Assembly (NCBI GenBank): GCA_936940865.1
Contig: CAKZJB010000035.1
Coordinates: forward strand, 1-51,222
DNA from: an uncultured Asticcacaulis sp.
GTDB taxonomy: Bacteria; Pseudomonadota; Alphaproteobacteria; Caulobacterales; Caulobacteraceae
Length of the DNA: 51,222 bases
Direction: 5' to 3'
Shown here: positions 33,876 through 42,828 of the stretch, in pieces
How positions within the stretch are numbered: the stretch's first letter is position 1
Layout of the letters: every line of letters starts with the position of its first letter
The notes under the pieces: model-generated
The model's input: the letters and a program-made list of their open reading frames with translations, nothing else
Database searches by the model: none
What the model was told of the DNA's origin: nothing
Translations under genes and position numbers: made by a program

Positions 33876-35132
33876 TCAGCCCTTCCCCGGCCATCGAAAG
33901 ACCACGACCTGGCCCACGGCCGTCACGGCGGCGAGTCTGCGGCCGTCGAAGGCGGGCGTCGCGACGAAGGCGCCCAGGGCCTTGACCCGTTCGACACCCG
34001 CCTGCACCTGGGCCCGGGGCGCGAACAGAAGCCCGCTGCGCAAATGCCCCTCCGTGTCGACAATATCGTCGGCATCGGCACGGCCTTCAGGCGATTGCCA
34101 GGTCCACAGCCGGCGTCCGGTGCGGGCATCGAGCGCCTGGAGACGCCCGTCCATGGCGGCGGCGAAGACGACCCGGCCCGCAAGGACCGGCGAGGCATAG
34201 GTCCAGACACGCATGTTGACGGCGAAGCGTTCGCGGCCGGTCGCCCGATCGAGCGCCACGAATTTCGCCGTGTCCGACGTCGCCGCATAGAGGGTGTCTT
34301 CATCGGCCGCCGCCGTGGTTACCACCCAGCTGCCGCGCGCGTCGTACCGCCAGCGCATGGCTCCCGTCGCCGCATCGAAGGCATAGAGGAAACCGTCGCG
34401 CGCACCGGCATAGACGGTATCGCCCCTGACGCGTGGGGCGGAGACGATCCCCTGCAATATGCCGGTCTTCGGATCGGTGCCGCCCTGGAAGGACCACGCA
34501 AGGTTTCCGCTTGCCGCATCGAGCGCGAGCAGTTGCGTATCCCAGGTGCCGACAAATATCCTGCCATCGGCGAAAGCCGGCGCGGAATGGATGGAGATAC
34601 CCGCGTCATATCGCCATTGTATCCGCCCGGTCGCGGCGTCGAGCGCGTAGACATGGCCGTCGCTGCTGCCGAAGACCACGCGTCCGCCGGCGATCAACGG
34701 CGCCGACAGCCAGAAATCCCACGGATCGGGCACCGCCCCCAGCGCCGGATCCTGCCCGTAGCCCCCGACCACGCCGAAGCGGCGCTCTCCCCCGGTGGCG
34801 AAGCGCCAAAGCAAGCGGCCGTCCTGGACATCGAGCGCCTGCACAAGGCCGTCGCGGCTGAAGACCACGACGCGGCCGTCCGCCACGGCCGGTGTCGCAC
34901 CAATGCCGCCTTCGCAGTGATAGAGCCACGATAATCGCCCCGTCGCGACATCGAAGACATGGAGATTACCGTCCTCGGCGGCGACGAACAGGCGCCCATC
35001 CGCAATCACCGGCGAGGCGTCGACCGGCGCATGCAATTGCCGCGTCCAGGCCAGCCGCGGCGGAAGGCCTTCACCGGCATGGGCAGGCATGACACACAGG
35101 AACGACAGACAGACAAGGGTAAGAATCTTCAT
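33876..35132 (-). CDS. Exported PQQ-like beta-propeller protein
   Basis: A 418-residue exported protein. The signal peptide (1-19, VMPAHA-G) is followed by at least six propeller blades, each with the PQQ-repeat pattern G-x-V/L-x-A-x-D-x-x-T/S-G-R-x-x-W (for example VFDVATGRLSWLY, ALDAATGRIQWRY, AFDAATGAMRWRY, ALDARTGRRLWTW). There is no cytochrome domain and none of the extra elements of quinoprotein dehydrogenases. It therefore resembles BamB-type scaffolds rather than an enzyme. The start at 35132 has GGAGG five bases upstream. It lies 73 bp downstream of a CadC-like regulator on the same strand and may be its co-expressed periplasmic partner. Confidence 0.85.
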   Translation of the reverse strand: MKILTLVCLSFLCVMPAHAGEGLPPRLAWTRQLHAPVDASPVIADGRLFVAAEDGNLHVFDVATGRLSWLYHCEGGIGATPAVADGRVVVFSRDGLVQALDVQDGRLLWRFATGGERRFGVVGGYGQDPALGAVPDPWDFWLSAPLIAGGRVVFGSSDGHVYALDAATGRIQWRYDAGISIHSAPAFADGRIFVGTWDTQLLALDAASGNLAWSFQGGTDPKTGILQGIVSAPRVRGDTVYAGARDGFLYAFDAATGAMRWRYDARGSWVVTTAAADEDTLYAATSDTAKFVALDRATGRERFAVNMRVWTYASPVLAGRVVFAAAMDGRLQALDARTGRRLWTWQSPEGRADADDIVDTEGHLRSGLLFAPRAQVQAGVERVKALGAFVATPAFDGRRLAAVTAVGQVVVFRWPGKG

Positions 35133-35205
35133 CACGGCCTCCGGAAATGAGGCCACCCTTGACCGCGCCGCGCCGGCGACGCCAGTGAAGAGGCCTGAAG
35201 AAAGC

Positions 35206-36585
35206 TTAAGCCGGCGGAACCGGTCTTCGGGTCGCCGCGACAATCGCCTGAAAACGCGGCTCGCCGCGCACGGCGTCATAGGCCGGATCGACCGCCGACC
35301 ACAGCAACGGAATCTGGTGCGCCGCCCAGGCCTTTTCCAGAAGATCGAGCGCTTCGGCCTTGCGCCCGGCCGCCAGGGCATAGCGCGCCCACGACAATGG
35401 CGGCGCGTACTGCCCGAGCTCGGCGGTGATCCCGCGGTCGAGCAGCCAGCCATTGACCGCCGGCAGTCCACCCGCCGCATAGGCCCTGCGTGCGGTGTCG
35501 ATGTCCGCGCCGGGAATCTTTGCGTCGCGCATCAGCCACAGCACGCTGGCGAAGGCTTCGTCGCCATGGCCCGTCCGCGCCAGGACGCGCGACGCCGAGA
35601 TGTGGTAGGCGCGATCGCCGGCCCCGGCCTGCCTCAGACGCCGGATTTCCTCGAGCGCCAGGTCGTCACGGCGCTGCATCTGGTACGCCCAGACGACCGA
35701 CGGGACAGAGTAGTTGAGCGGGTCTATCCGGCGGGCCTCGGCGATCTCGGCCGCCGCTGCGTCGAACCGCGACCGCGCCAGCAGCAGGCCGGAATAGCGC
35801 AGCCGTACGGCGTCGTCATCGGGCCGGAGCACAACGGCGCGACGGAAGTCCGTGTCCGCGCCGGAAAAATCGTGACGGCACAGGAAGCGCGCATCGCCGC
35901 GCAGCATGAAGGCGCGGCCGTCACCGGAATCGATCGAAATGGCGCGGTCGAGCAGGCCCAGCACCTCGGCGCAATTGGCGGGCTCTGCGATGGCGTCGCC
36001 CATCAGCCGCATCTTGGCGTCGGCCAGGTCGCTGAAGGCCCGGCCGCTGCCGCGCTCCGCCAAAGGCCTGAGGCCGGTAATGGCGGCTTTCAGGCCGGCT
36101 TCACCGCCCGTCGCAATTTCCGCTTCCGCCGAGGTCAAAGCCTTGTCCGGCGACGGGGGGCGCAACAGGAACCCGGCGCCCACACACGCAAGAACAGCAA
36201 CAGCGGCCGCCGCTGGCCACCATGGCCGAACGCGCCGGACAGGCCCCGCCTCGGCCAACAGTTGATAGCCTGCGCCCGGGACCGTGCGGATATAGGCTGG
36301 CACGCGGCTGTCGTCACCCAGCGCCTTGCGCAGGCGGCTGATGGCGACCGCCACACTGTCGTCGCCGACCGTGCGCCCGGCCCAGACCTGCGACAACAGC
36401 GTATCGCGATCCACAACGGCGCCCTGTCGCGCGATCAGCAGCAGCAGGACGTGGACCAGCCGCCTTTCCAGTTCGACCGTCTCGCCGCCACGCGTCAACC
36501 TGTTGGTCCTGGCGCACAGGGTCCAGTCGCCGACGCGATAGGTTCGGGCATCGGATCGCAAGGAAGAAGCCAACTCGGACATCAT
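35206..36585 (-). CDS. CadC/ToxR-like membrane-bound transcriptional regulator
   Basis: A 459-residue one-component regulator. The N-terminal OmpR-type winged helix spans about 16-110 (DRDTLLSQVWAGRTVGDDSVAV, ISRLRKALGDD, IRTVPGAGYQL). A single membrane helix lies at about 121-142. The periplasmic part of about 310 residues is made of TPR-like helical repeats (RAISIDSGDGRAFMLRGDA, FRRAVVLRPDDDAVRLRYSG). Such proteins sense an envelope or external signal and regulate DNA directly from the membrane. Tandem ATGs at 36585 and 36582 give the start. The gene is followed closely by the beta-propeller gene, which could modulate sensing; that link is inference. Confidence 0.9.
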   Translation of the reverse strand: MMSELASSLRSDARTYRVGDWTLCARTNRLTRGGETVELERRLVHVLLLLIARQGAVVDRDTLLSQVWAGRTVGDDSVAVAISRLRKALGDDSRVPAYIRTVPGAGYQLLAEAGPVRRVRPWWPAAAAVAVLACVGAGFLLRPPSPDKALTSAEAEIATGGEAGLKAAITGLRPLAERGSGRAFSDLADAKMRLMGDAIAEPANCAEVLGLLDRAISIDSGDGRAFMLRGDARFLCRHDFSGADTDFRRAVVLRPDDDAVRLRYSGLLLARSRFDAAAAEIAEARRIDPLNYSVPSVVWAYQMQRRDDLALEEIRRLRQAGAGDRAYHISASRVLARTGHGDEAFASVLWLMRDAKIPGADIDTARRAYAAGGLPAVNGWLLDRGITAELGQYAPPLSWARYALAAGRKAEALDLLEKAWAAHQIPLLWSAVDPAYDAVRGEPRFQAIVAATRRPVPPA

Positions 36586-36613
36586 GCCGTTTTCCGGGAA
36601 GCGGCCCGATCCG

Positions 36614-36793
36614 TCAACGGTCCGGCGTGCGCTTTCCGTCGAATGTCACGCCGCGCCGGGCCAGGGCCTCTCGCAGCAGCATCTCAAGTTGGGCGTTGGT
36701 CGAGCGCAATTCGGCCGCGGCCAGGCGCTCGACCGCGGCGAGGACTTCGGGCTGGACCCGAAGCGGATAGGCGCGTTTGCCGGGCGAGGCCAT
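36614..36793 (-). CDS. Arc-type ribbon-helix-helix DNA-binding protein
   Basis: A 59-residue protein with RAYPLRVQPEVLAAVERLA (beta strand plus helix A) and STNAQLEMLLREAL (helix B), the Arc/MetJ-type ribbon-helix-helix fold. Its ATG overlaps the stop of the SPFH gene (ATGA). Arc-like proteins are common direct partners of SPFH genes, and the family usually represses its own operon by binding palindromes; a suitable dyad lies just upstream of the SPFH gene at 37712-37730. It could be read as an antitoxin, but no toxin gene accompanies it. Confidence 0.82.
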   Translation of the reverse strand: MASPGKRAYPLRVQPEVLAAVERLAAAELRSTNAQLEMLLREALARRGVTFDGKRTPDR

Positions 36794-37671
36794 CAGCCGT
36801 AGAGCGTGCCCGTATTGACTACGGGCTGCGCTTCGCGGTCGCCGCACAGGACCACGAGCAGGTTGGATACCATGGCGGCCTTGCGTTCCTCGTCGAGTTC
36901 GACGACACCGCGCGCCGCCAGTTGCTCCAGCGCCTGTTCGACCATGCCGACGGCGCCGGCGACGATCTTCTGGCGGGCGGCGATGACGGCCTCGGCCTGC
37001 TGGCGCTTCAGCATCGAGCCGGCGATTTCCGGGGCATAGGCCAGATGCATCAGGTGCGCCTCATCGATCGCGACGCCAGCCACGGCGACGCGCGCCGAGA
37101 GGTCGCTTTTCAGCCGCTCGCCGACGATTTCCGCGTCATCGCGCAAAGTCGGCTGGCCGTCGTCGGCATGGTCGTAGGCGTATTGCCGCGCCGTTTCGCG
37201 CAAGGCGGTCTCGATCTGGATGTTGACGAAGGCGGTGAAATCGTCGACGTCGAACAGGGCCTGGGCGGTGTTCGACACCCGCCAGACGATGTTGGCCGCG
37301 ATCTCGATCGGATTGCCGCGCTGGTCGTTGACCTTCAGGGTTTCACTGGTGACGTTGCGCACCCGCAAGGACACCTTGCGGCGCCCGTACCAGAACGGCA
37401 TCCAGCGCAGGCCGGTCGTGCGGTCTGTGCCCTTGTAGTTGCCGAACAGGGTGATGGCATAGGCCTGGTTGGGCTGGACGGCGTAAAGCCCGACCGCGAT
37501 CAGCAGCGCAACCAGGAAAAGAAGAATCAGGCCGATAATGCCCACGCGTCCGAAGGCGATCGGACAGGCGATGGCCGCCGCCGCGAAGATCAGGACCATC
37601 AGCAGCCAGAAGCCGCCGCCCGATCCCGCGCCTGGAATTTCCTCGGTCCTGTTGATGGCCTTGTCGTTCAT
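36793..37671 (-). CDS. SPFH/band-7 (stomatin-like) membrane protein
   Basis: A 292-residue protein. Two hydrophobic segments at about 19-65 ([15 protein letters not shown] and [18 protein letters not shown]) anchor it. Then comes the SPFH domain: [65 protein letters not shown] helical tail ([23 protein letters not shown]) probably oligomerises. SPFH proteins organise membrane microdomains and scaffold proteases or stress responses. The start at 37671 has a GGGGAC/GGAGG region upstream. It is co-translated with the RHH protein through an ATGA overlap, and an operator-like dyad lies 41 bp before the start. Confidence 0.92.
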   Translation of the reverse strand: MNDKAINRTEEIPGAGSGGGFWLLMVLIFAAAAIACPIAFGRVGIIGLILLFLVALLIAVGLYAVQPNQAYAITLFGNYKGTDRTTGLRWMPFWYGRRKVSLRVRNVTSETLKVNDQRGNPIEIAANIVWRVSNTAQALFDVDDFTAFVNIQIETALRETARQYAYDHADDGQPTLRDDAEIVGERLKSDLSARVAVAGVAIDEAHLMHLAYAPEIAGSMLKRQQAEAVIAARQKIVAGAVGMVEQALEQLAARGVVELDEERKAAMVSNLLVVLCGDREAQPVVNTGTLYG

Positions 37672-37711
37672 GTCAGTCCCCGCCTCCGTGAAACATGCCG
37701 GATTGGCATAT

Positions 37712-37730
37712 CAAAGTGATATCACCTTTG
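37712..37730. promoter_or_regulatory. Palindromic operator upstream of the SPFH-RHH operon
   Basis: CAAAG-TGATATCA-C-CTTTG: a perfect 8-bp palindrome flanked by matching CAAAG/CTTTG arms, offset by one base. Likely target of the RHH protein encoded in the same operon (autorepression). Confidence 0.6.
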
Positions 37731-37774
37731 GATACGGATTTCAAGAAGGGGCCGACACGCGGCGATTCCGGAGG

Positions 37775-38773
37775 TCACCCCATCGCCGTCAATTCGACGC
37801 CCGGCGCCGGGCGTGGCGGCGCGGCGCTCAACTCGAACTGCACGCGCTTGGTCCGATAGTCGATCGCGACGCGGGCGAACTGACGCAGATAGTCCATGCC
37901 GATCAGCAGGGCCGGCCGGATGGCCAGCCGCCAGGTCTGGAAGTCCGGCACGTCGGAAATGGCCAGCATGCCGTGGGTGAAGGCGATCCCCTGCAGGCGG
38001 ATGCGGTCGACGGGAATGACGTCCGCCTTGATCTCGCCGCCCGTAACGCCGGTCAGCACCATGGCTCCGGCCTCGACTAGAAACTTGTTGCGCTGCCTGA
38101 GCGCCTTGAGCAGCGAGACATTACCCACCGAAACCTCGGCGCCGGTATCGATGAAGGCGTTGGCCGGAACGCTGTCGACCAGGCAGTCGGAGACGCGCAG
38201 ATACCCCCTGGAACCGGTCAGCCGTACCCGCGCCGCGACGCCTGGGGGCGCTTCATCGAGCGTACCCGGCGCGTCGACACGCAGGATGCCGTTGGCGAAA
38301 TCGAAGGTCACGCAGGTGCCGTCGATGACGTCGAGCCCGAGATAGCCGTCGGCCGCCAGCAGGCCGCGCGGCAGAACCGGCATCAGCACATTGCTGCGGC
38401 TGAAGGGACCGAACTCCAGGGTTTCGGCGATGACCGTGGGCACGTCCATCCGCCCGGCCAGGCCGTTGAGGCTGACCGCGGCGCCGGGCGCCAGGCCCAG
38501 GGTCTGCGCCACGTCGTCGGCGACGACGGTGCGTTCGGCCGCCGTGTCGACCACGAAGCGGAAGATGCGGCCCTTGATGCGCACGGACACCGTCAGATGG
38601 CTGGCGGCGTCGGTCTTCGCCGCCAGTTGCGCCGACGCCTGATCCGGCGGAGTCTGCAACGTCGCCCCGGCGGTAACCTGCTGTCCATTCGCGACCAGCG
38701 GCAGGGCCGCCAGTGCGCCGGCGCCCAGAAACACCCTGCGCCGCGACCACGCGAGGTCAGGAAAACGATCCAT
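37775..38773 (-). CDS. Tat-exported retropepsin-like aspartic protease-family protein
   Basis: A 332-residue protein with two tandem pepsin-like halves. The first half has FVVDTAAERTVV (D76-T-A, where DTG is expected) and the second has AFIDTGAEVSV (D209-T-G). Each half continues with the GYLGLDVI / LLIGMDYLRQ strand typical of the single-lobe aspartyl protease family. If the lobes pair, catalysis would depend on a DTA/DTG pair. The N-terminus SRRRVFLGAGALAALPL is a twin-arginine signal, so the protein is exported folded. The start at 38773 has GGGGAGG close upstream. Family members cut or bind peptides in the periplasm; the substrate is unknown. Confidence 0.83.
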   Translation of the reverse strand: MDRFPDLAWSRRRVFLGAGALAALPLVANGQQVTAGATLQTPPDQASAQLAAKTDAASHLTVSVRIKGRIFRFVVDTAAERTVVADDVAQTLGLAPGAAVSLNGLAGRMDVPTVIAETLEFGPFSRSNVLMPVLPRGLLAADGYLGLDVIDGTCVTFDFANGILRVDAPGTLDEAPPGVAARVRLTGSRGYLRVSDCLVDSVPANAFIDTGAEVSVGNVSLLKALRQRNKFLVEAGAMVLTGVTGGEIKADVIPVDRIRLQGIAFTHGMLAISDVPDFQTWRLAIRPALLIGMDYLRQFARVAIDYRTKRVQFELSAAPPRPAPGVELTAMG

Positions 38774-38859
38774 ATGCCTCCCCTGCTCCGTCTCTGCGGA
38801 GTTCCAAAGAGACTGTAACGCCGTTATCGATCGGCGGCAACTGTACTTTGATAACGCTG

Positions 38860-38970
38860 TCAGTGCGCGAATTCGATGTCCTTGCGCGCGGCCACCGTCG
38901 TGATGATGAAACCGGCGATCGTCTCCATCAGCGTCACGGCCATCAGCAGGAAAAAGATCGGGGTGGCCAT
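38860..38970 (-). CDS. 36-residue single-pass membrane miniprotein
   Basis: The reading begins MATPIFFLLMAVTLM, continues as one hydrophobic helix and ends in a polar AARKDIEFAH tail. Codons have almost uniformly G or C in third position, like the real genes around it, which supports coding. The ATG lacks a clear ribosome site and lies just past the terminator of the preceding gene. Function unknown; it precedes the retropepsin-like gene on the same strand. Confidence 0.45.
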   Translation of the reverse strand: MATPIFFLLMAVTLMETIAGFIITTVAARKDIEFAH

Positions 38971-38975
38971 CGGGT

Positions 38976-38993
38976 AAAAAGGCCATTGGCCCT
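38976..38993 (-). terminator. Short intrinsic terminator after the 251-residue exported protein
   Basis: Minus strand AGGGCC-AAT-GGCCTT hairpin (six pairs including one G-T) with a T-run overlapping its 3' arm, 42-59 bases after the stop codon. Confidence 0.55.
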
Positions 38994-39034
38994 CTGCTTC
39001 GCCCACGGCATGAAGCCGTTGCCCGGACGAATGA

Positions 39035-39790
39035 TCAGGACGGTTTGATCTTCGGAGCGGCGTTGGTGAAGGCCGCCAGCACGAACGGCCCGTCCTTCGG
39101 TCCCAGGTCATAGATCGTCTTGTTGAACCGGGTGTAGGCGCGACAGCCGTCAACAGCCGGAATCGCGGCCAGATTGCCCAGCAGCGCGAGGTCTTTCGGA
39201 TCGAACCCCTCTTTTTGGTATTGCGCCATGAATAATACCCGGGCATCGCTCAGGTCGGGCTTGAAATCCCGGTGCACCGGTGCAGTGAAGGCCGATTCGA
39301 ATATGTCGGCCTTCAGGTCGGTTACCTTTTCGACGTAGTCAGCGGCAGCGATCTTGGCGAAATCGGGCGTGCCCAAGGCGTAGCCTACACAGGCTTCGGG
39401 CTTGTCGGCGTAGATCGCGAGATTTTCGGTGTCGTATTTAAGCAGGCGATAGATCGATTCGTCCGATGCCATCGGCATGTAGACGGAAAAATAGTATTGG
39501 ACCAGGGCCTGCCCCTGAAGATGAGCCTGTTCCGGCCAGGCATATTGCGGCGTTGTCGACACGATCGCCTTCATCCGGCTGCGCATGAGACCGTCGAATT
39601 CCGGCAGATGGTCGGAGAGTACTTTTATGAGGCGCGATTTTTTCGCGATCGCCAGCGCCTCGTCGACGATGACATCGGGCGAACCCGTGTACGGCGCCGC
39701 TTCGGTCTTGGGCGCTTCGGCCCCTGCGGGACCGGGCAGCACCAGGATGATGGCCGTGGCCGAAACGGAAGCAATGGATTTGAAGATCAT
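39035..39790 (-). CDS. Exported protein of unknown function
   Basis: A 251-residue protein with a signal peptide (residues 1-24, LPGPAGA-E) and a mature part that is mostly helical, with two Cys (EACVGYALG and DGCRAYTRF) that could form a disulfide. A middle segment (ALVQYYFSVYMPMASDESIYRLLKYD) is conserved-looking, but I do not recognise a family. The start at 39790 is supported by AAGGGGGG five bases upstream. It stands alone with its own terminator and is divergent from the SGNH esterase gene across 200 bp. Likely a periplasmic helical protein; no enzymatic motif is visible. Confidence 0.8.
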   Translation of the reverse strand: MIFKSIASVSATAIILVLPGPAGAEAPKTEAAPYTGSPDVIVDEALAIAKKSRLIKVLSDHLPEFDGLMRSRMKAIVSTTPQYAWPEQAHLQGQALVQYYFSVYMPMASDESIYRLLKYDTENLAIYADKPEACVGYALGTPDFAKIAAADYVEKVTDLKADIFESAFTAPVHRDFKPDLSDARVLFMAQYQKEGFDPKDLALLGNLAAIPAVDGCRAYTRFNKTIYDLGPKDGPFVLAAFTNAAPKIKPS

Positions 39791-39990
39791 AAGTCCCCCC
39801 TTTTGATATCCAACAGATACAGCCCTTCCGCCACAAAGCACAAGGCCCGGCATTGGCACCCGGCTGAATCCGTGTAAAACGTCAAAAAAATACGACATTT
39901 TTGCCCTGTCGCGCATCTTTACGAAACAGCAGTCGGCGCAGCCAATAACCGCTCCACGTTTCGGAAATGCGCCTACCGGAGGTCCGCCGC

Positions 39991-41229
39991 ATGCTGTCCC
40001 GCCCTGCTCTCGCCGCCGCGCTCTGCCTGGCCCTTGCCACCCCGGCCATGGCCGGGACACAGCCATGGATTCCGGCCTGGTACGCTTCGCCCGAGCCGTC
40101 GGCCACCGACAAGGCCTTCGTCGAAGACCAGACCCTGCGCCAGATCGTCCGCGTCAGCGCCGGCGGCACCTCGGTCCGCGTCCGGCTTTCGAACGCTTAC
40201 GGGACGACGCCGCTGCACCTCGACGACATCCGCCTGGCGCGCCGCGACGCGGGAAGCCGGATCGACAAGGCGTCCGACATAGCCGTGACCTTCAACGGCC
40301 GGACGGGCGTCACCATTGCCCCCGGCGCCTATGTGCTGAGCGACCCCCTGCCCGTGTCCGTCGCGCCTGACAGCGACCTGGCCGTCAGCACCTACGTCAA
40401 GGCGCGGACGCCGCTGACCACTGTCCACGACATCCAGCGCGGCGCCCTTTATGTCGCGCCCGGCCGGCAGACCGACGCGTTGGACCTGCCGACGGCTGGC
40501 GTAGACCTGGGCGTCGGCCGCGCCACGCCGTGGCTTGCCGAAATCGAGGTGTCGGGAAGTGCGTCGCGCGGCGTCCTGTTTACCTTCGGCGACTCGATCA
40601 CCGATGGCTATGGCATCGATCCGGACGCCGGAAAGACCTGGCCGGCCATCCTGAGCACGCGCCTGCACGACGCGAAAATACCCCTGAGCGTGGTCAATGC
40701 CGGCCTCAGCGGCAACCGCCTGCTGCATCATGGCCAGTGGGCGCGCTTCGGCGAAGGCGGCCTGTCCCGCTTCGACCGCGACGTGCTGGCCCAGCCCAAC
40801 GCGCAGGCCGTACTGATCCTCATCGGCATAAATGACCTTGGCCACGCCCAGGGGCCGGGCTCCTGGGAATATGTGTCGGCCGACGACCTGATCGATGGCC
40901 TGGCGCAACTGGCCGCGCGCGCCCACGAACGAGGCCTGCGCGTCTACGCCGCCACGCTGACGCCGTTCAGGGACACGGTATTCAAGGACTACTATTCAGA
41001 CGAAAAGGAAGAGCGTCGCCAGGCCATCAACGCCTGGATCCGCAAGACTCCGGCCTTCGACGGCGTCTTCGATTTCGAAACGGTCGTCGAGGATCCGGCC
41101 AATCCCGGCCACCTGCTGCCAGCCTACGACCTGGGCGACCACCTGCACCCCAATACGGCGGGCGACGCCGCGATCGCCAACGCCATTCCTCTGTCGGCGT
41201 TCGACTGGGCAAGGAAGCTGCCGAAGTGA
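39991..41229 (+). CDS. Secreted SGNH/GDSL-family hydrolase (carbohydrate esterase-like)
   Basis: A 412-residue exported esterase. The signal peptide ends near residue 22 (TPAMA-G). An N-terminal beta-rich domain of about 170 residues (VRVRLSNAYGTTPLHLDDIRLA) is followed by the SGNH fold. Block I is FGDSITDGYGID (nucleophile Ser); then come NAGLSGNRLLHH (Gly/Asn block), LIGINDLGHAQGPG (Asn block III) and LGDHLHPNTAGDA (catalytic Asp and His). This two-domain arrangement is common among plant-polymer deacetylases and related esterases, though the substrate is not certain. The start at 39991 has GGAGG eight bases upstream; an ATG at 39967 is less likely. Confidence 0.9.
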   Translation: MLSRPALAAALCLALATPAMAGTQPWIPAWYASPEPSATDKAFVEDQTLRQIVRVSAGGTSVRVRLSNAYGTTPLHLDDIRLARRDAGSRIDKASDIAVTFNGRTGVTIAPGAYVLSDPLPVSVAPDSDLAVSTYVKARTPLTTVHDIQRGALYVAPGRQTDALDLPTAGVDLGVGRATPWLAEIEVSGSASRGVLFTFGDSITDGYGIDPDAGKTWPAILSTRLHDAKIPLSVVNAGLSGNRLLHHGQWARFGEGGLSRFDRDVLAQPNAQAVLILIGINDLGHAQGPGSWEYVSADDLIDGLAQLAARAHERGLRVYAATLTPFRDTVFKDYYSDEKEERRQAINAWIRKTPAFDGVFDFETVVEDPANPGHLLPAYDLGDHLHPNTAGDAAIANAIPLSAFDWARKLPK

Positions 41230-41346
41230 TTTTACCCGGTTACCCGACGCGCAAAGATTGGGTGCCCACGCAATACGGTTGGTGCCAGACGTGCCGAAAG
41301 TCCTCATTGACAGTTCGGGCATGAACCAACAGAAGGAGCTTCTGTC

Positions 41347-42753
41347 ATGACCGTCAATCCGATCCTCAATACCGACAGCTATAAGGCCAGCCACTTCGCG
41401 CAATATCCGGCCGGTACCGAACACGTCTTTTCCTACGTCGAAGCGCGCGGCGGACCCTATGCCGATGCGCTGTTCTTCGGGCTGCAAGCCATTCTGAAAA
41501 CCGAATTTGCCCGCCCCGTGACCCGTGCCGATATCGCCGAGGCGGAAGAGATTCTCACCGCGCACGGCCTGCCTTTCCACAAGGCCGGCTGGGAGCTGCT
41601 GCTTACCCGCCACGGCGGCAACCTGCCCCTGGAAATCCGCGCGCAACCGGAAGGCATGATTGCGCCCGTCCACGTGCCGATGATGACGGTCGTCAACACC
41701 GACCCCGATTTCTTCTGGCTGACCAGCTATGTCGAAACCGCGCTGTTGCGCGTCTGGTACCCGATCACGGTGGCGACCATCAGCCACGGCGTGCGCAAGA
41801 TCATCCGCGAGGCCCTGATCAAGACCGCCGACGCGCCCGATGCCGAACTTTCGTTCAAGCTGCACGATTTCGGCGCGCGCGGCGTATCGTCCGAACAGTC
41901 GGCGGCGCTGGGCGGCATGGCGCACCTGGTCAACTTCCAGGGTAGCGACACCCTGTCGGCCATCGTCGCCGCGCGCCGGCTTTACGGCGCCCCCATGGCC
42001 GGGTTTTCGATTCCCGCGGCCGAGCATTCGACCATCACCAGCTGGGAGCGACCCAACGAAGCCCAGGCCTATGCCAATATGGTGAAACAGTTCGGCAAGC
42101 CGGGCGGCATCTTCGCCGTGGTGTCGGACAGCTACGACCTGTTCAATGCCGTCGACCACATCTGGGGAGAGGCGCTGCGCCAGACCGTGATCGACAGCGG
42201 CGCGACCCTGGTGGTCCGCCCCGACAGCGGCGATCCCGTCGAGATCGTGTCGAAGACGCTTCAGCTTCTCGCCGCCAGGTTCGGCGCCGAGACCAATTCC
42301 AGGGGTTACAAGGTACTGAAGCATGTCCGCGTCATCCAGGGCGACGGCGTCAACCCGAAAAGCATCGCCGCCATCCTGGAGCGCATCACGGGCGAAGGCT
42401 TCAGCGCGTCCAACCTCGCCTTCGGCATGGGCGGCGCGCTTTTGCAGAAATGCGACCGAGACACGATGGCGTTTGCGTACAAGGCTTCGGCCGCGCGCGT
42501 GAACGGCCAGTGGCGCGACGTCTACAAGGACCCGGTGACCGACAGCGGAAAGCGGTCGAAGCGCGGCCTGCTCGGCCTCGCCGCCGACGGCGCCGGCGTC
42601 CGGACCGTGGCCGTGCGCGAAGACGATTTCGCGCCGGTCGACGGCGGGGTCAACCTGCTGGAACCCGTATGGCGCAACGGCGCGTTGCTGCGCGACGACA
42701 GCTTCGCAGACATCCGCGCCCGCGTCGCGCGATATGACCGCGTTATCGGTTGA
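41347..42753 (+). CDS. nadV: Nicotinamide phosphoribosyltransferase
   Basis: A 468-residue enzyme that makes nicotinamide mononucleotide from nicotinamide and PRPP for NAD salvage in the cytosol. It has all the main NAMPT features: LNTDSYKASH at the N-terminus, HDFGARGVSS (173-182), the catalytic His H227 in IPAAEHSTITSW, VSDSYDLFNAVD, the phosphate/PRPP segment VVRPDSGDP, GDGVNPKS and GMGGALLQK. Length and motif order match NadV/NAMPT rather than the shorter nicotinate enzyme PncB. The start has AAGGAG at about ten bases. It is a single gene: no NMN adenylyltransferase or other NAD gene is adjacent, and a 117-bp gap precedes it without a visible riboswitch. Confidence 0.93.
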   Translation: MTVNPILNTDSYKASHFAQYPAGTEHVFSYVEARGGPYADALFFGLQAILKTEFARPVTRADIAEAEEILTAHGLPFHKAGWELLLTRHGGNLPLEIRAQPEGMIAPVHVPMMTVVNTDPDFFWLTSYVETALLRVWYPITVATISHGVRKIIREALIKTADAPDAELSFKLHDFGARGVSSEQSAALGGMAHLVNFQGSDTLSAIVAARRLYGAPMAGFSIPAAEHSTITSWERPNEAQAYANMVKQFGKPGGIFAVVSDSYDLFNAVDHIWGEALRQTVIDSGATLVVRPDSGDPVEIVSKTLQLLAARFGAETNSRGYKVLKHVRVIQGDGVNPKSIAAILERITGEGFSASNLAFGMGGALLQKCDRDTMAFAYKASAARVNGQWRDVYKDPVTDSGKRSKRGLLGLAADGAGVRTVAVREDDFAPVDGGVNLLEPVWRNGALLRDDSFADIRARVARYDRVIG

Positions 42754-42828
42754 ATAACACACTTGGCATAGAGTGAACGGACCGGCCCCCGCATTAGCGG
42801 GCGCCGGAAACCGTTGAGGTAGAGTGCC

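Noticed and set aside
36614-37671. Toxin-antitoxin system from the Arc-like gene
   Set aside because: The partner is a full-length SPFH membrane protein, not a toxin; simple autoregulation is the better reading.
35089-37719. 876-codon plus-strand open frame across the CadC-like, RHH and SPFH genes
   Set aside because: Spans three well-supported minus-strand genes and has no domain or start signal of its own.
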